Of a stretch of 64,000 nucleotides of DNA, positions 35,385 through 44,462 are shown one piece after another (within the stretch, counting starts at the first letter, position 1; each line of letters begins with the position of its first letter). A model generated the notes under the pieces. It was given only the letters and a program-made list of their open reading frames with translations. It was not told the DNA's origin and searched no databases. Made by a program: the position numbers and the translations under genes. Origin of the DNA: Spirosoma radiotolerans (lineage in GTDB: Bacteria > Bacteroidota > Bacteroidia > Cytophagales > Spirosomataceae); the NCBI RefSeq assembly GCF_000974425.1, contig NZ_CP010429.1, positions 6,340,501-6,404,500 on the forward strand. The letters run 5' to 3'.

Positions 35385-37055
35385 ATGACAAGTCTTACTT
35401 TATGGCTCCTTGACCGGGTGAAACCACTATTTTGGTTATTGGGAGCTGACTATGGCCAGTTGAGGGCCATTGTACAGGTAAAACTAATAATGGATAACCG
35501 CCGGAGTTTCGTTAGTCTGGGGCGATATGGCAAGCCCTCGGCAGAAAACAACAGCAATTTTACCCGTGTTCTAATCATCTACACCATTATTGGTAGCCTG
35601 ATTAGCGTGAGTATGCTGGCCATATCCGAGCATGACAAGCTGTTTTTGCCACTTACATTACAGTTTTCCTACATCATGGCCTTATGCGCCATGACGCTTA
35701 TTACCGATTTTTCGTCGGTCATTATGGACTCTTCTGACAACCAGATTATTTTGCCCCGCCCCGTTGATAACCGTACCCTGTGGCTGGCCCGGATTGTCCA
35801 CATAACCACCTATTTGTTCGCCATTGCGCTATCCTTATCGATAGGAGGCATCTTGTTTCTAGCGTATGAGTTTGATGCTGTTGTAGGGCTGGTCTTCTTG
35901 GCAATGAGCTTGTTGTCGGCCGTTTTGATGGTCTTTCTGACCAACGTGTTTTACCTGATTCTGATGCGGTTCATCAGCGAAGAGAAATTGCGTGAGGTGA
36001 TCAACTATTTTCAGATTGTGATGGCTATTCTGTTCTACGGCGGCTATCAATTGTTGCCCCGGCTGCTTAATTCGCAGGACATGCTGGCCCAAACCATCGT
36101 CCATCAATGGTGGCATTACCTGATTCCACCGATGTGGATGGCGGGCACAGTCGATATGCTAATTCGCCCTATACTAGATACCACTCACCTGATTTATGGG
36201 ACGCTGGCAGTCGTGATGCCATTCGGTGGCCTATGGTTTATGAATCGGTTTTTAACCGCGGGCTTTACCCAAAAATTAAGTCGTATCGACCGGGAGAGCG
36301 TCCCAGAGGCCTCGGCCACTACGGGCCAGCGAACGCAATCGGGCCAAACCAACTGGCTTGACGTACTATCCAGTTGGTTTACAACCAATCCGCTCGAACG
36401 AGCCGCCTTTACATTTACCTGGCGAGTGACTGGCCGTGACCGTAAATTCAAACTTAAAACCTACCCTCAATTGGGCTTTGGGTTTGCCTATGTCGTCGCC
36501 ATGTCCTTTCAGCGAGGCAGCCTTGGCTCGAGTGGCTTTTTCTACCTCTTCGCGCTCTATTTTGCGGGACTCTACGTGATGGTTGCCCAGTATCAACTGG
36601 GTATTTCCGACAATTATCGGGCGGCTTGGGTGTACGGAAGCACTCCTATCAGACTCCCTGGAGATGTTCTTTCTGGTTCCTTGAAAGCCTTGATCATTAA
36701 ACTTCTTCTGCCGTTTTACGCCCTGTTGTCGGGTTACATTCTATATCGCTACGGCCTCGACAAAATCAGCGATGTGTTGCTAGCCTTTAGCAACTCGCTG
36801 GTTATGCTGCTGTGCACGGCGTTATTGTCTATTCGCTTCATGCCGTTTTCGGTAGCGCCCGATACCTTAAAGCAAAACAATACAGCCCGGGGATTGCTCA
36901 CCAGCCTTGTTCTGGGTATTGTCGGGTTCTCTCACTATGGCCTGACGATTTTGCCCTACGGAACCTGGATAGCCCTGCCATTTTCTGTTGCTCTGTTTTT
37001 GGTTCTTTTGCAGCAGTACAAAAAGACGACCTGGGGCAGCATTCAGATGGGTTGA
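35385..37055 (+). CDS. ABC transporter membrane subunit (permease)
   Basis: 556 aa with about 10-12 membrane spans, including VLIIYTIIGSLISVSMLAI, IVHITTYLFAIALSLSIGGIL, VVGLVFLAMSLLSAVLMVFL and SVALFLVLLQQY. A cytoplasmic loop near residues 295-370 carries basic and polar residues. It has no ABC-2 signature that I can name, but the size, topology and five-base spacing after an ABC ATPase support a permease role. It ends 21 bases before the convergent Rrf2 gene. Confidence 0.8.
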   Translation: MTSLTLWLLDRVKPLFWLLGADYGQLRAIVQVKLIMDNRRSFVSLGRYGKPSAENNSNFTRVLIIYTIIGSLISVSMLAISEHDKLFLPLTLQFSYIMALCAMTLITDFSSVIMDSSDNQIILPRPVDNRTLWLARIVHITTYLFAIALSLSIGGILFLAYEFDAVVGLVFLAMSLLSAVLMVFLTNVFYLILMRFISEEKLREVINYFQIVMAILFYGGYQLLPRLLNSQDMLAQTIVHQWWHYLIPPMWMAGTVDMLIRPILDTTHLIYGTLAVVMPFGGLWFMNRFLTAGFTQKLSRIDRESVPEASATTGQRTQSGQTNWLDVLSSWFTTNPLERAAFTFTWRVTGRDRKFKLKTYPQLGFGFAYVVAMSFQRGSLGSSGFFYLFALYFAGLYVMVAQYQLGISDNYRAAWVYGSTPIRLPGDVLSGSLKALIIKLLLPFYALLSGYILYRYGLDKISDVLLAFSNSLVMLLCTALLSIRFMPFSVAPDTLKQNNTARGLLTSLVLGIVGFSHYGLTILPYGTWIALPFSVALFLVLLQQYKKTTWGSIQMG

Positions 37056-37076
37056 TGGCAACCTACCTACCCATTA

Positions 37077-37505
37077 TTAGATTAGCTGACCATTTGCCAG
37101 TGCAAACTGTCGCAAGGTAACCTGTTCATAAACAGCCAGATTAGCATCCCGTACCTGTACCATCAAGGGCCGGATAACGCAGGTTTCTTCGTCGACACAA
37201 TCGTCACAACGCACGTAAAAATGCTTTGACACACAGGGTGTTGGCGCAATGGGCCCATCAATGATACGTAATACCTGTGCCAGATTTACCTGCTGTGGAT
37301 CCAGTCGTAGCATGTAGCCGCCCCCTTTACCTTTCTGACTTTGTAACAAGCCATGGTTGCGAAGATCCAGCAGAATGGCTTCCAGAAATTTCTGAGGAAT
37401 GTTTTCCTTGGCGGAGATATGGGCAATTAAAATTGGCCCTCGTCCATACTCCTCGGTAAGAACTTTCAAGGCCTTAAAGGCATATTTCGCTTTTTTGGAG
37501 ATCAT
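37077..37505 (-). CDS. Rrf2 family transcriptional regulator
   Basis: 142 aa. The winged helix lies at about residues 1-75 (MISKKAKYAFKALKVL, IPQKFLEAILLDLRNHG, SQKGKGGGYMLRL). A cysteine-rich segment follows (PCVSKHFYVRCDDCVDEETC, four Cys), which in IscR-like members binds an Fe-S cluster and in CymR-like members does not. Its targets may include sulfur or iron-sulfur genes, but the neighbours do not show it. A long gene-free region lies upstream. Confidence 0.93.
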   Translation of the reverse strand: MISKKAKYAFKALKVLTEEYGRGPILIAHISAKENIPQKFLEAILLDLRNHGLLQSQKGKGGGYMLRLDPQQVNLAQVLRIIDGPIAPTPCVSKHFYVRCDDCVDEETCVIRPLMVQVRDANLAVYEQVTLRQFALANGQLI

Positions 37506-38052
37506 AACGGTGTTAAATTTTAGAATGGCGCATCATGCTTGTCCGTTGATGGGTGCCGTTACCTTTATCTGCTTGCTGTCTACCAACCTACAAAGCGGCC
37601 CATCCAGCAGTTGACAAGGAATCGATAATAACCCGCCGTTATTTGTATATACCCTATAGAATAAATAGAATAATTAAATAAGATACGGTCACCAACACAC
37701 AAAGTTGTTAACAGTATGGAAAATTACAAAGCCAATAGACCTATTTATAATTCATATTAAGTGATAGGTAGCTTCACATATGAAAGCGATGTTGGTAAGT
37801 ACTTAAAATAATGTTGAAGAAAATAAATTATATAAAAAGCATGAAAACAACGTCCTCAACTATAGAAAACATTCAGAAGATAGTTTGTTAGTAGCATGGT
37901 AAGCTTTATATGAAAGTTCGAAAATACAGCGGTATGGGTAAAGTTCTGGCCACGTTCGTAAACATCCCTGAAAGAAAACTTAGATAAGAAAGCGGGGCAG
38001 TGAGGCAGACCAACACCGAGTTCTGTGTAAGTGGAACATAAATGAATGATCT
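37506..38052. other. AT-rich gene-free region
   Basis: About 550 bases between the Rrf2 start and the hairpin at 38053. No frame of useful length, RNA gene or terminator is seen. The base composition is clearly richer in A and T than the flanking genes from about 37630 on. Confidence 0.6.
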
Positions 38053-38094
38053 AAACAATACTCGCCTGCCCGCCCAGGCAGGCGAGTATTGTTT
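38053..38094 (-). terminator. Perfect 18-bp hairpin after the esterase gene
   Basis: Bases 38053-38070 and 38077-38094 are exact reverse complements with a six-base loop; the inner part is GC-rich (CGCCTGCC/GGCAGGCG). It lies 13 bases beyond the stop of the minus-strand esterase gene. The T run is short (TTT), so termination is likely but not certain. Confidence 0.7.
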
Positions 38095-38106
38095 AACAGT
38101 CTAGTG

Positions 38107-40689
38107 CTATTGCTTAAGCACTTTAAGTGAAGACACTGGCAGCCCGTCAGCGTAAATTTGCAGGACATAAAGACCCATTTTAATCGGGCTTATGTTTGCT
38201 TTGTAAGTATCTACCCGGTCCGAATGGGCGTCCAGCGGTTCTTCCCGGCCATCCATCGACACCAATCCGAAGGAAAGTTTCGCTCTTTGGTAAGCAGATG
38301 GTATACTAATCGTGATGTAGTCGGTGGCGGGGTTAGGGAAGGCGCGGAAGGTACCCGCCAAGACTTCGGCTGAGGGAATCGCCAGACGGGAGCCTACCGG
38401 ACAGGTCAAATTGAAGGTGCCTCCATTCAGGATATAGCCCGTATTTTGGACCCGTACCGTTACGGGTACCGATCCGCCCGTCTTCAGCGAAGCTGGCACA
38501 TCGAATACATAGCCATGGTAGCCGTTGCCTTTACCTGCGCTCACCAGATCGGATCGATATTGAGCAGCCGCAACTGTCGTAATAAGTGTGCCCTCTTTGA
38601 GTACTTCCAGCATAACCGGCTCATTGGGTACATTCCCATTGTATACCCAGCCAGCAATAACTGAACAGTTCCGGACATCGACATACCCTTCGAATCGGCC
38701 ACTGACTGTGTTGGTGGTTCCAGTAGAGGGGGATGTAGGTGTAGTGGGTGCCAACATGTGCGGATCGGTGGTTGCAAAACAGCTTACTTTCGAGGCATCC
38801 ATCAACCCGGTGGCTTTGAGCCAGCTTTGGGGCTTGAAGCCCTCATTACTATTCTGATAGGATGCGTACAGATAGCCGTTCACATAATGGGCATAAATGG
38901 ATTCCCCATACCAGTTGAGCAAGAACTGCCCATCTGCATAACCACATGAAGTATTGGGACCGGTTGGGGTCGTTGTTCCCCCGTTGACATAGTTGATCAC
39001 AACCGATGCATTTACCGACAGATTTTGTGCATTGGTCGCTATAACGGTTACTGTATACGGGCCAGCATTACCAGAAGGGGTACCTGTTAGGGTTAGCCCG
39101 TTGGCAGAAAGTCCCGCTGGCAGATTCTGAACCGAATAGGTAAGGGGTAAATTCGAAGGATCGCTGAAATTAGCGGGCAGTAAAAGATTGACAGCTGTAC
39201 CAAGGGTGAGTGTTACGGGCGCATAGCTACTGGTCACGATGGGACTGGCGGAGGGCCGATCGCCTGTTTTGTGAGCGATGAAAAACTCGGAAACTTCTCC
39301 ATTTCGGGCAGGTGACGTAGAATTGACCCGCACCCGTACCCGGCCATCAGCCCAGACCGGCAGTTGCACATCGATCAGGTTGTTGCCCACCCGAAACCCG
39401 GCTCCCAGGTTGGCCAGCACTTCGCCGTTATCGCTCAGCAACTGCACTACGTACTGGTTATCCCCCAATACCGGCGCAGTGGCCATGAAGGGTACCTGAA
39501 TGTGATCGCCCCCATTACGTTCGTGCGGAAAGATATACCCTGTTGTAATAGAGGGAATATAGGCAGGCAGAGAGGGCTCAGACCGGGCGAAATAATCTGT
39601 TGTCATCAGGTCGTAAAACAATCCTTCGAAAATGGGGTACTTATCATCGTTGATATGGCCATCATCGAAGCGCCAGTCTTTGGAACCGGACATAAAATCA
39701 GTGGCCGGACCGGGAAAACAGTTATTATTTGCATCGGCCAGTTGGTTTTGGGCATTGATGACATTTGGATTGGTGATGCCCTGAAAGTAGGTAGCCCGGC
39801 AAATCATCCAGCTCATCCGGGTAAGCCCCGTCTGAGAGCGGGACTTGTTGATTAGCTGAGTAATGCTGTTGACATAATCCCCCTGGGAGGTATAGGGGTC
39901 GCTTTCCCCCTGATGCCAGATTACGCTACGAATACCCGTTCGTTTGATGTAATAGCTGAGCGCAATGCCCAACGGCCTATATGGGGCGTTTTTGAGGATA
40001 CGGCCGCCTTGGGTGTTCATTTCATAGGTGCCATTCACCGCTGCATCGGCCCAGTTTGCCGCCGATGTTCCACCGTAAGCGCCACCCAGAAACAGGACCG
40101 GAACCCCAAGCCGGGCAACGAGCTTATCGCCCAGATCACCCCAGAAAAGCATATTATTTTCCGGCCCTATAGGCGAATTGTTAGCTGCATTAATGAATGA
40201 AGTCGGTAGGTCTCCTTCGTTTATATTACCGTCGGGATACCCCCGGTAATTGACGGTTGATACCCGGTCATCGGAAGCCGAAAGATTACGTGCGTAAGGG
40301 GAACCCAGTATATTGGATTGCCCAGCAATGACGAACACCTCCCCTACCCCAAATTTGTCCAAGGAATACATGGCTACCTGGCTTCCATTTGCCAGGGCCC
40401 GCACCTGAAGTGAATACCAGCCCCCCGACAGACTCAGCGAACCCATGAAGACACCATTGGCCGTGGTGCCAATGGTTGTCCAGTCCTGGCTGGAGCCTCC
40501 ATTGATGGCTGTCGCCTTGACCTGAATGCTATTGGCCGATGAGGGACAATTGCCTTGAATGGGAACGGAGGCCCGATTGTTATTTCCCCGCTGAAAGACA
40601 ATCCGAGAGGTCGGCATTGTGATCTGCGCAGATCCAATATTAGGTAGCAGTACAAACAGGATAAAAACGCCTTTTAAAAGTTGGTGCAT
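38107..40689 (-). CDS. Secreted sialate O-acetylesterase-like protein with T9SS tail
   Basis: 860 aa. Signal peptide about residues 1-21 (GVFILFVLLPNIGSAQ). The CE6/SASA SGNH-type esterase domain spans about 110-370: nucleophile Ser125 in VIAGQSN, WHQGESDPY near 258-266 and the catalytic Asp/His in DDGHINDDKYP. A putative Ig (He_PIG) domain lies near 490-570 (LPLTYSVQNLPAGLS). A C-terminal module (GYVDVRNCSVIAGWVYNG) and a type IX secretion sorting domain (FPNPATDYITISIP, GLYVLQIYADG) follow. Such enzymes remove acetyl groups from sugars. No other glycan-degrading gene is adjacent. Confidence 0.9.
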   Translation of the reverse strand: MHQLLKGVFILFVLLPNIGSAQITMPTSRIVFQRGNNNRASVPIQGNCPSSANSIQVKATAINGGSSQDWTTIGTTANGVFMGSLSLSGGWYSLQVRALANGSQVAMYSLDKFGVGEVFVIAGQSNILGSPYARNLSASDDRVSTVNYRGYPDGNINEGDLPTSFINAANNSPIGPENNMLFWGDLGDKLVARLGVPVLFLGGAYGGTSAANWADAAVNGTYEMNTQGGRILKNAPYRPLGIALSYYIKRTGIRSVIWHQGESDPYTSQGDYVNSITQLINKSRSQTGLTRMSWMICRATYFQGITNPNVINAQNQLADANNNCFPGPATDFMSGSKDWRFDDGHINDDKYPIFEGLFYDLMTTDYFARSEPSLPAYIPSITTGYIFPHERNGGDHIQVPFMATAPVLGDNQYVVQLLSDNGEVLANLGAGFRVGNNLIDVQLPVWADGRVRVRVNSTSPARNGEVSEFFIAHKTGDRPSASPIVTSSYAPVTLTLGTAVNLLLPANFSDPSNLPLTYSVQNLPAGLSANGLTLTGTPSGNAGPYTVTVIATNAQNLSVNASVVINYVNGGTTTPTGPNTSCGYADGQFLLNWYGESIYAHYVNGYLYASYQNSNEGFKPQSWLKATGLMDASKVSCFATTDPHMLAPTTPTSPSTGTTNTVSGRFEGYVDVRNCSVIAGWVYNGNVPNEPVMLEVLKEGTLITTVAAAQYRSDLVSAGKGNGYHGYVFDVPASLKTGGSVPVTVRVQNTGYILNGGTFNLTCPVGSRLAIPSAEVLAGTFRAFPNPATDYITISIPSAYQRAKLSFGLVSMDGREEPLDAHSDRVDTYKANISPIKMGLYVLQIYADGLPVSSLKVLKQ

Positions 40690-41610
40690 AGTATAGGTGA
40701 TTGAAAATAATTTTAGTAATTAAAAAATCGCTGAGACGTTTCAGCCAATCAATGAGTCACTATACACGTTATTAAAATCATTTTTAGGCATAGTTTGGAC
40801 ATACATGACCTTTTCGGTCAATCGGGTGTATTGATCAGACTAGTGGGCATGAAACGGAGATAGGGGACTATTTTTCTTTAGCTACTTTATCAAGAAGTAA
40901 TTGCTATCAATACTAAACCGGATTGGATTTCTGGTAAATAACGAGTTGAAAAAGGATAGCGTGAATTACTTCGCAACCGCCAATGTGAGGGTAGTGCCTC
41001 GTTGTTGACATGCCGTATCAAATACCCCGATTGTTAATCCAAGAGTCCCCGAGTCAGTAGGCCTATACGTTAAGGTATCTGTTAGTAGTTTACTATTATT
41101 CGCTTGAATAACTGTCTTTCCGCTGGCTAAAAGAAAGGCATCAAGTGCAAGATGGAAGAGAAGTATGTATTGACTATTAACCGGTTCCGTTTGGCAACCG
41201 ACGATGGCCAGAAGCGGTACGAAATAGGGATACGTCTAAAAAAGGAATATACCGTTCGGATATCTCGATTCTAATAGCCAGTGTAGGATTCATGTAAGCC
41301 TCTGATTGCAGACTCAACAGAGGCCCGATAGAAGTGGTTGATTTACTCAGGATTACACTTCCAGCTAGGCTCGATTAGCACGATTAACCAATTTATAGCC
41401 AACACTTAAGCCTGTCGTTAGCGCAATGTATAATCAGCGATAGGTCGCATAAAAACTTGCGGAACCTAATCCATGACCAATCATTACCGTTCAACGATAA
41501 AGGTTGACTCACTTAGGCCGCGTACTATTTGTAGGCAAACAAACCTATAGCGTTCATTTTACAGCACCAAATGTAATCGACCCAACCCATCCAGCCATTC
41601 TGTCCCCTTA
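40690..41610. other. Gene-poor region with probable decayed coding remnants
   Basis: About 920 bases with no intact gene that I can defend. A minus-strand open frame (40966-41235) lacks a start codon but looks protein-like, and further upstream on the same strand there are short protein-like pieces (GHGLGSASFYATYR, LYIALTTGLSVGYKL) broken by stops. A 40-codon plus-strand frame (41152-41274) overlaps it. Confidence 0.5.
40966..41235 (-). pseudogene. Possible remnant of a small lipoprotein gene, no start codon
   Basis: An 89-codon open frame on the minus strand. It contains a lipobox-like FVPLLAIVGC followed by QTEPVNSQYILLFH and a beta-rich end (TLTYRPTDSGTLGLTIGVFD, then CQQRGTTLTLAVAK). The frame is closed upstream by TAG and has no ATG, GTG or TTG before the hydrophobic segment, so as written it cannot start normally. 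A frameshifted or 5'-truncated gene is the likely explanation. Chance is possible. Confidence 0.35.
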
Positions 41611-41658
41611 GAAAAACAGAAAGCCACAATCAGCTTATATACAGCTAATTGTGGCTTT
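41611..41658 (-). terminator. Terminator after tRNA-Leu
   Basis: On the minus strand an 11-bp stem (AAAGCCACAAT with ATTGTGGCTTT, inner AGCT pairing as well) begins about seven bases after the tRNA and is followed by CTGTTTTTC. Confidence 0.8.
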
Positions 41659-41664
41659 ACTATG

Positions 41665-41748
41665 TGCCGAAGGCGAGACTCGAACTCGCATGTCCGTAAA
41701 GACACACGCCCCTGAAACGTGCGTGTCTACCAATTTCACCACTTCGGC
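41665..41748 (-). tRNA. tRNA-Leu (anticodon CAG)
   Basis: 84 bases with a fully paired acceptor stem (GCCGAAG with CTTCGGC, discriminator A), a D arm (GTGGTGAAATTGGTAGACAC), an anticodon loop TTCAGGG, a long class II variable arm and a T arm with GTTCGAGTC. The CCA end is not encoded. The anticodon CAG reads CUG codons. Confidence 0.95.
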
Positions 41749-41830
41749 AGCGCGTTTCCCCGTATTGGGATTGCAAAGATAAGGGTCTAGAACCCGATTG
41801 CACAAGATTTTGTCCTAATTTTTTTCGATT

Positions 41831-43168
41831 CTACCGGATAAAGGACAAACGTTCGCCCGGTCGGTTGGTCACAAAGCGACCGTTTTCGTAAACCAGCTCC
41901 CCCGAAACAATCGTATGAGTGACGCTGGCACCAAATGTATGGCCATCCAGGGGCGACCAGCCGCACTGATACAGAATGTTTTCGGCAGAAACGGTCATGG
42001 GTTGCGCTGGATCGACCAAAACCAGATCGGCCCAATACCCTTCCCGAATATAACCACGCCGGTCTATTTGGAAACAGTCGGCGGGCGCGTGACACATTTT
42101 CCGGACAAGCGTTTCGAGCGATAGTTTACCCTGTTTTACAAAATCGAGCATGAGCAAAAGCGGATGCTGCACGAGCGGCAAACCCGACGGAGCCTGCCAG
42201 TAAGGCTGTTGCTTTTCGGTCCAGGTGTGGGGCGCATGGTCGGTGGCAATAATGTCCAGCCGGTCGTCCTTAAGGCCAGCCAGTAGCGCTTGTTTGTGGT
42301 AAGGCGCTTTAATAGCCGGGTTGCACTTGATCAGGTTGCCTAATCGTGCGTAGTCTTCACTATCGAACCACAGATGATGCACACAAACTTCAGCCGTTAT
42401 GCGCTTTTGGGTAAGGGGTATACTGTTATCAAACAGCGCCAGTTCATCAGCCGTAGAAATATGTAGAATGTGTAAGCGAGTGTTGTGCCGTTTGGCGAGT
42501 TCGACAGCCATAGACGAAGAACGCAGGCAGGCATCCTCATTTCGAATCAGAGGATGGAGGCCTGCCGTGGCATGCTCACCGTATTCGGCTTTGTAATGCT
42601 CGGTATTGGCCCGAATCGTGGCTTCATCCTCACAGTGGGTGGCAATCAGCATAGGACTTTCCCTAAATAGCTGATCCAGTACCTTTTCATTATCAACCAG
42701 CATGTTGCCGGTTGAGGAGCCCATAAATACCTTGATCCCACAAACGTCGTTTATGTTCGTCCGCAGGACTTCATCAAGATTATCGTTCGAGGCACCCATA
42801 AAAAATGAGTAATTGGCCAGCGATGTATTGGCCGCAATGGCATATTTCTGCGCCAGTAAGTCCTGCGTCAGCGCGTTGGGAACGGTATTAGGCATTTCCA
42901 TAAAACTGGTAACGCCCCCGGCCACAGCCGCCCGTGCTTCAGACGCAATTGTGGCCTTGTGCGTCAGGCCAGGCTCCCGAAAATGCACCTGGTCGTCAAT
43001 AACACCGGGCAGTAAATACTTGCCTTTCGCGTCGATAACCTTGTAAGAGCCCTCATCCGGAATGTGTGTATCAATTCTAGTAATTATACCTAGATCAACA
43101 CATAAATCGCTTTCGATAATACGATTTTCGTTTACTAACCTGGCATTACGTATTAACAGTTTACTCAT
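41831..43168 (-). CDS. pyrC: Dihydroorotase
   Basis: 445 aa. An amidohydrolase that closes carbamoyl aspartate to dihydroorotate in pyrimidine synthesis. Metal and substrate motifs are DDQVHFREPG, GVTSFMEMPNT, GIKVFMGSSTG (with the lysine that is usually carboxylated), ATHCEDE, LHILHIST and IATDHAPHT. It is class I (about 45 kDa) in type. The stop is 83 bases from the 3' end of tRNA-Leu's 5' side, both on the minus strand, so read-through is possible. No other pyr gene is near. Confidence 0.94.
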   Translation of the reverse strand: MSKLLIRNARLVNENRIIESDLCVDLGIITRIDTHIPDEGSYKVIDAKGKYLLPGVIDDQVHFREPGLTHKATIASEARAAVAGGVTSFMEMPNTVPNALTQDLLAQKYAIAANTSLANYSFFMGASNDNLDEVLRTNINDVCGIKVFMGSSTGNMLVDNEKVLDQLFRESPMLIATHCEDEATIRANTEHYKAEYGEHATAGLHPLIRNEDACLRSSSMAVELAKRHNTRLHILHISTADELALFDNSIPLTQKRITAEVCVHHLWFDSEDYARLGNLIKCNPAIKAPYHKQALLAGLKDDRLDIIATDHAPHTWTEKQQPYWQAPSGLPLVQHPLLLMLDFVKQGKLSLETLVRKMCHAPADCFQIDRRGYIREGYWADLVLVDPAQPMTVSAENILYQCGWSPLDGHTFGASVTHTIVSGELVYENGRFVTNRPGERLSFIR

Positions 43169-43315
43169 CCTCTAAGCGCCTATCCAATAATAAATTAGAT
43201 TTATCTATAATACAATTCAGCAATAAACGTTCTTTCTTTCATTGCTCAACTGAGTTTACTACCGTTTATCCTTACAAACATAGCGACAAAAGGTAGTTTC
43301 ATTTCCAGGGTTAGT

Positions 43316-44458
43316 ATGCAAAAAGTTGAAAACATTACTACTCATACGTTATCGAACCCGTCTGTAAGTAAATCACACTATCCATTCGTTGATTGGATTC
43401 GATTCGTTGCCATGTTCTCGATCGTTTATGAGCATAGTTTAGTTGCACCGGAGGGAAAACCGGATATGGTACACTTCAACTCGTTCACAGCTATGACTCA
43501 GCTGCAACAGGAAGCGTTTTTGTGGATATCTCAACCGTTGAAATTTGGCACCATATGCTTTTTTACTATATCAGGTTTTCTACTTGGAAAACAACTAAAA
43601 TCAACCCAACAAGCCTTTGCTTATTATAAGAAAAGGTTAGCTGTCGTTGGTATTCCTTTTCTTATTGCTTTTTTGTTATTTTATTTTAAATCGATTGGTT
43701 ATGGCATTATAGTGGGCCGTTTTGGCTCTTTTATAGAGTCTTTGCCAAAACTGGTTGACCAATTTTGGCAACTCTTATTTACCACTTCGTACTGGTTTAT
43801 TTTCGTCTTCTTACTTTCCTTAGCCCTTATGCTGTCTGGCTGGCGCTATTTGGGCTTACGTACAATAACTATCCTATCTTTTTTTGCCACGTTGTTTTAC
43901 GCGGTCAATGTATATACGAACTGGATAGAGCCGCGCCATACGTTTGCTTTCCCCGCTTTCATCTTCTATATATGCCTAGGCGTCTGGCTTTCCCGGCACG
44001 ATCACTATATTAAATGGGTGCAGAGCTTTTCAATTGGCTGGTTAGGGCTCTTTTTAGCGGTTATCTTTCTGGTAGCGGCCATAGAGAGTGTCCTTCTTTG
44101 GCAGCTCAATTCGATTGATCCCAGAAACACATTGCGCATATCAAATCAAGTCTTTTCGCTTGTGGTATTCTTATGTCTTCTGCGTGCTAACTTTTTGCAT
44201 AAGCTTCCCTTCGTCAATCCTCGGGCAGAGTCATTCGGTATTTACCTATATCATACATTCTTCGTAAGTTTCATCACGAAGTCAGTAACCCTAATACCTG
44301 CGCTAGCCTTTCTCGGTTATCAGCCACAGTATACAGGCTGGGAAATGGCAGGCACCTCCATTCTGCGCTTTGTACTGGTGTATGTCAGTACTCTTCTATT
44401 CGTAAAATTGGTTAATCAAACCCGCCTTCGCTGGATTCTGGGTAATCATTCGGGGTGA
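43316..44458 (+). CDS. Acyltransferase family 3 membrane protein
   Basis: 380 aa with about ten membrane spans. The family signs are an N-terminal VDWIRFVAMFSIVYEHS, in which the His is the expected catalytic residue, and TICFFTISGFLLGK. Such OafA-type proteins move acetyl or other acyl groups onto surface polysaccharides or other exported molecules. The C-terminal end of the frame (RLRWILGNHSG) is short, and no SGNH domain is fused. A separate SGNH lipoprotein gene lies tail to tail four bases away, an interesting functional match. Confidence 0.88.
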   Translation: MQKVENITTHTLSNPSVSKSHYPFVDWIRFVAMFSIVYEHSLVAPEGKPDMVHFNSFTAMTQLQQEAFLWISQPLKFGTICFFTISGFLLGKQLKSTQQAFAYYKKRLAVVGIPFLIAFLLFYFKSIGYGIIVGRFGSFIESLPKLVDQFWQLLFTTSYWFIFVFLLSLALMLSGWRYLGLRTITILSFFATLFYAVNVYTNWIEPRHTFAFPAFIFYICLGVWLSRHDHYIKWVQSFSIGWLGLFLAVIFLVAAIESVLLWQLNSIDPRNTLRISNQVFSLVVFLCLLRANFLHKLPFVNPRAESFGIYLYHTFFVSFITKSVTLIPALAFLGYQPQYTGWEMAGTSILRFVLVYVSTLLFVKLVNQTRLRWILGNHSG

Positions 44459-44462
44459 ATAC

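Noticed and set aside
38053..38094. CRISPR repeat or integron site
   Set aside because: Only one copy of the hairpin is present and no spacer array or integrase accompanies it.
39364..39855. 163-aa plus-strand frame inside the esterase gene
   Set aside because: Antisense to the well-supported SASA domain; no domain pattern of its own.
41152..41274. Plus-strand frame of 40 codons beginning MEEKYVLTINRFRLATDD
   Set aside because: It reads like protein and has an ATG, but it overlaps the minus-strand lipoprotein-like remnant, is very short and has no recognisable promoter or family.
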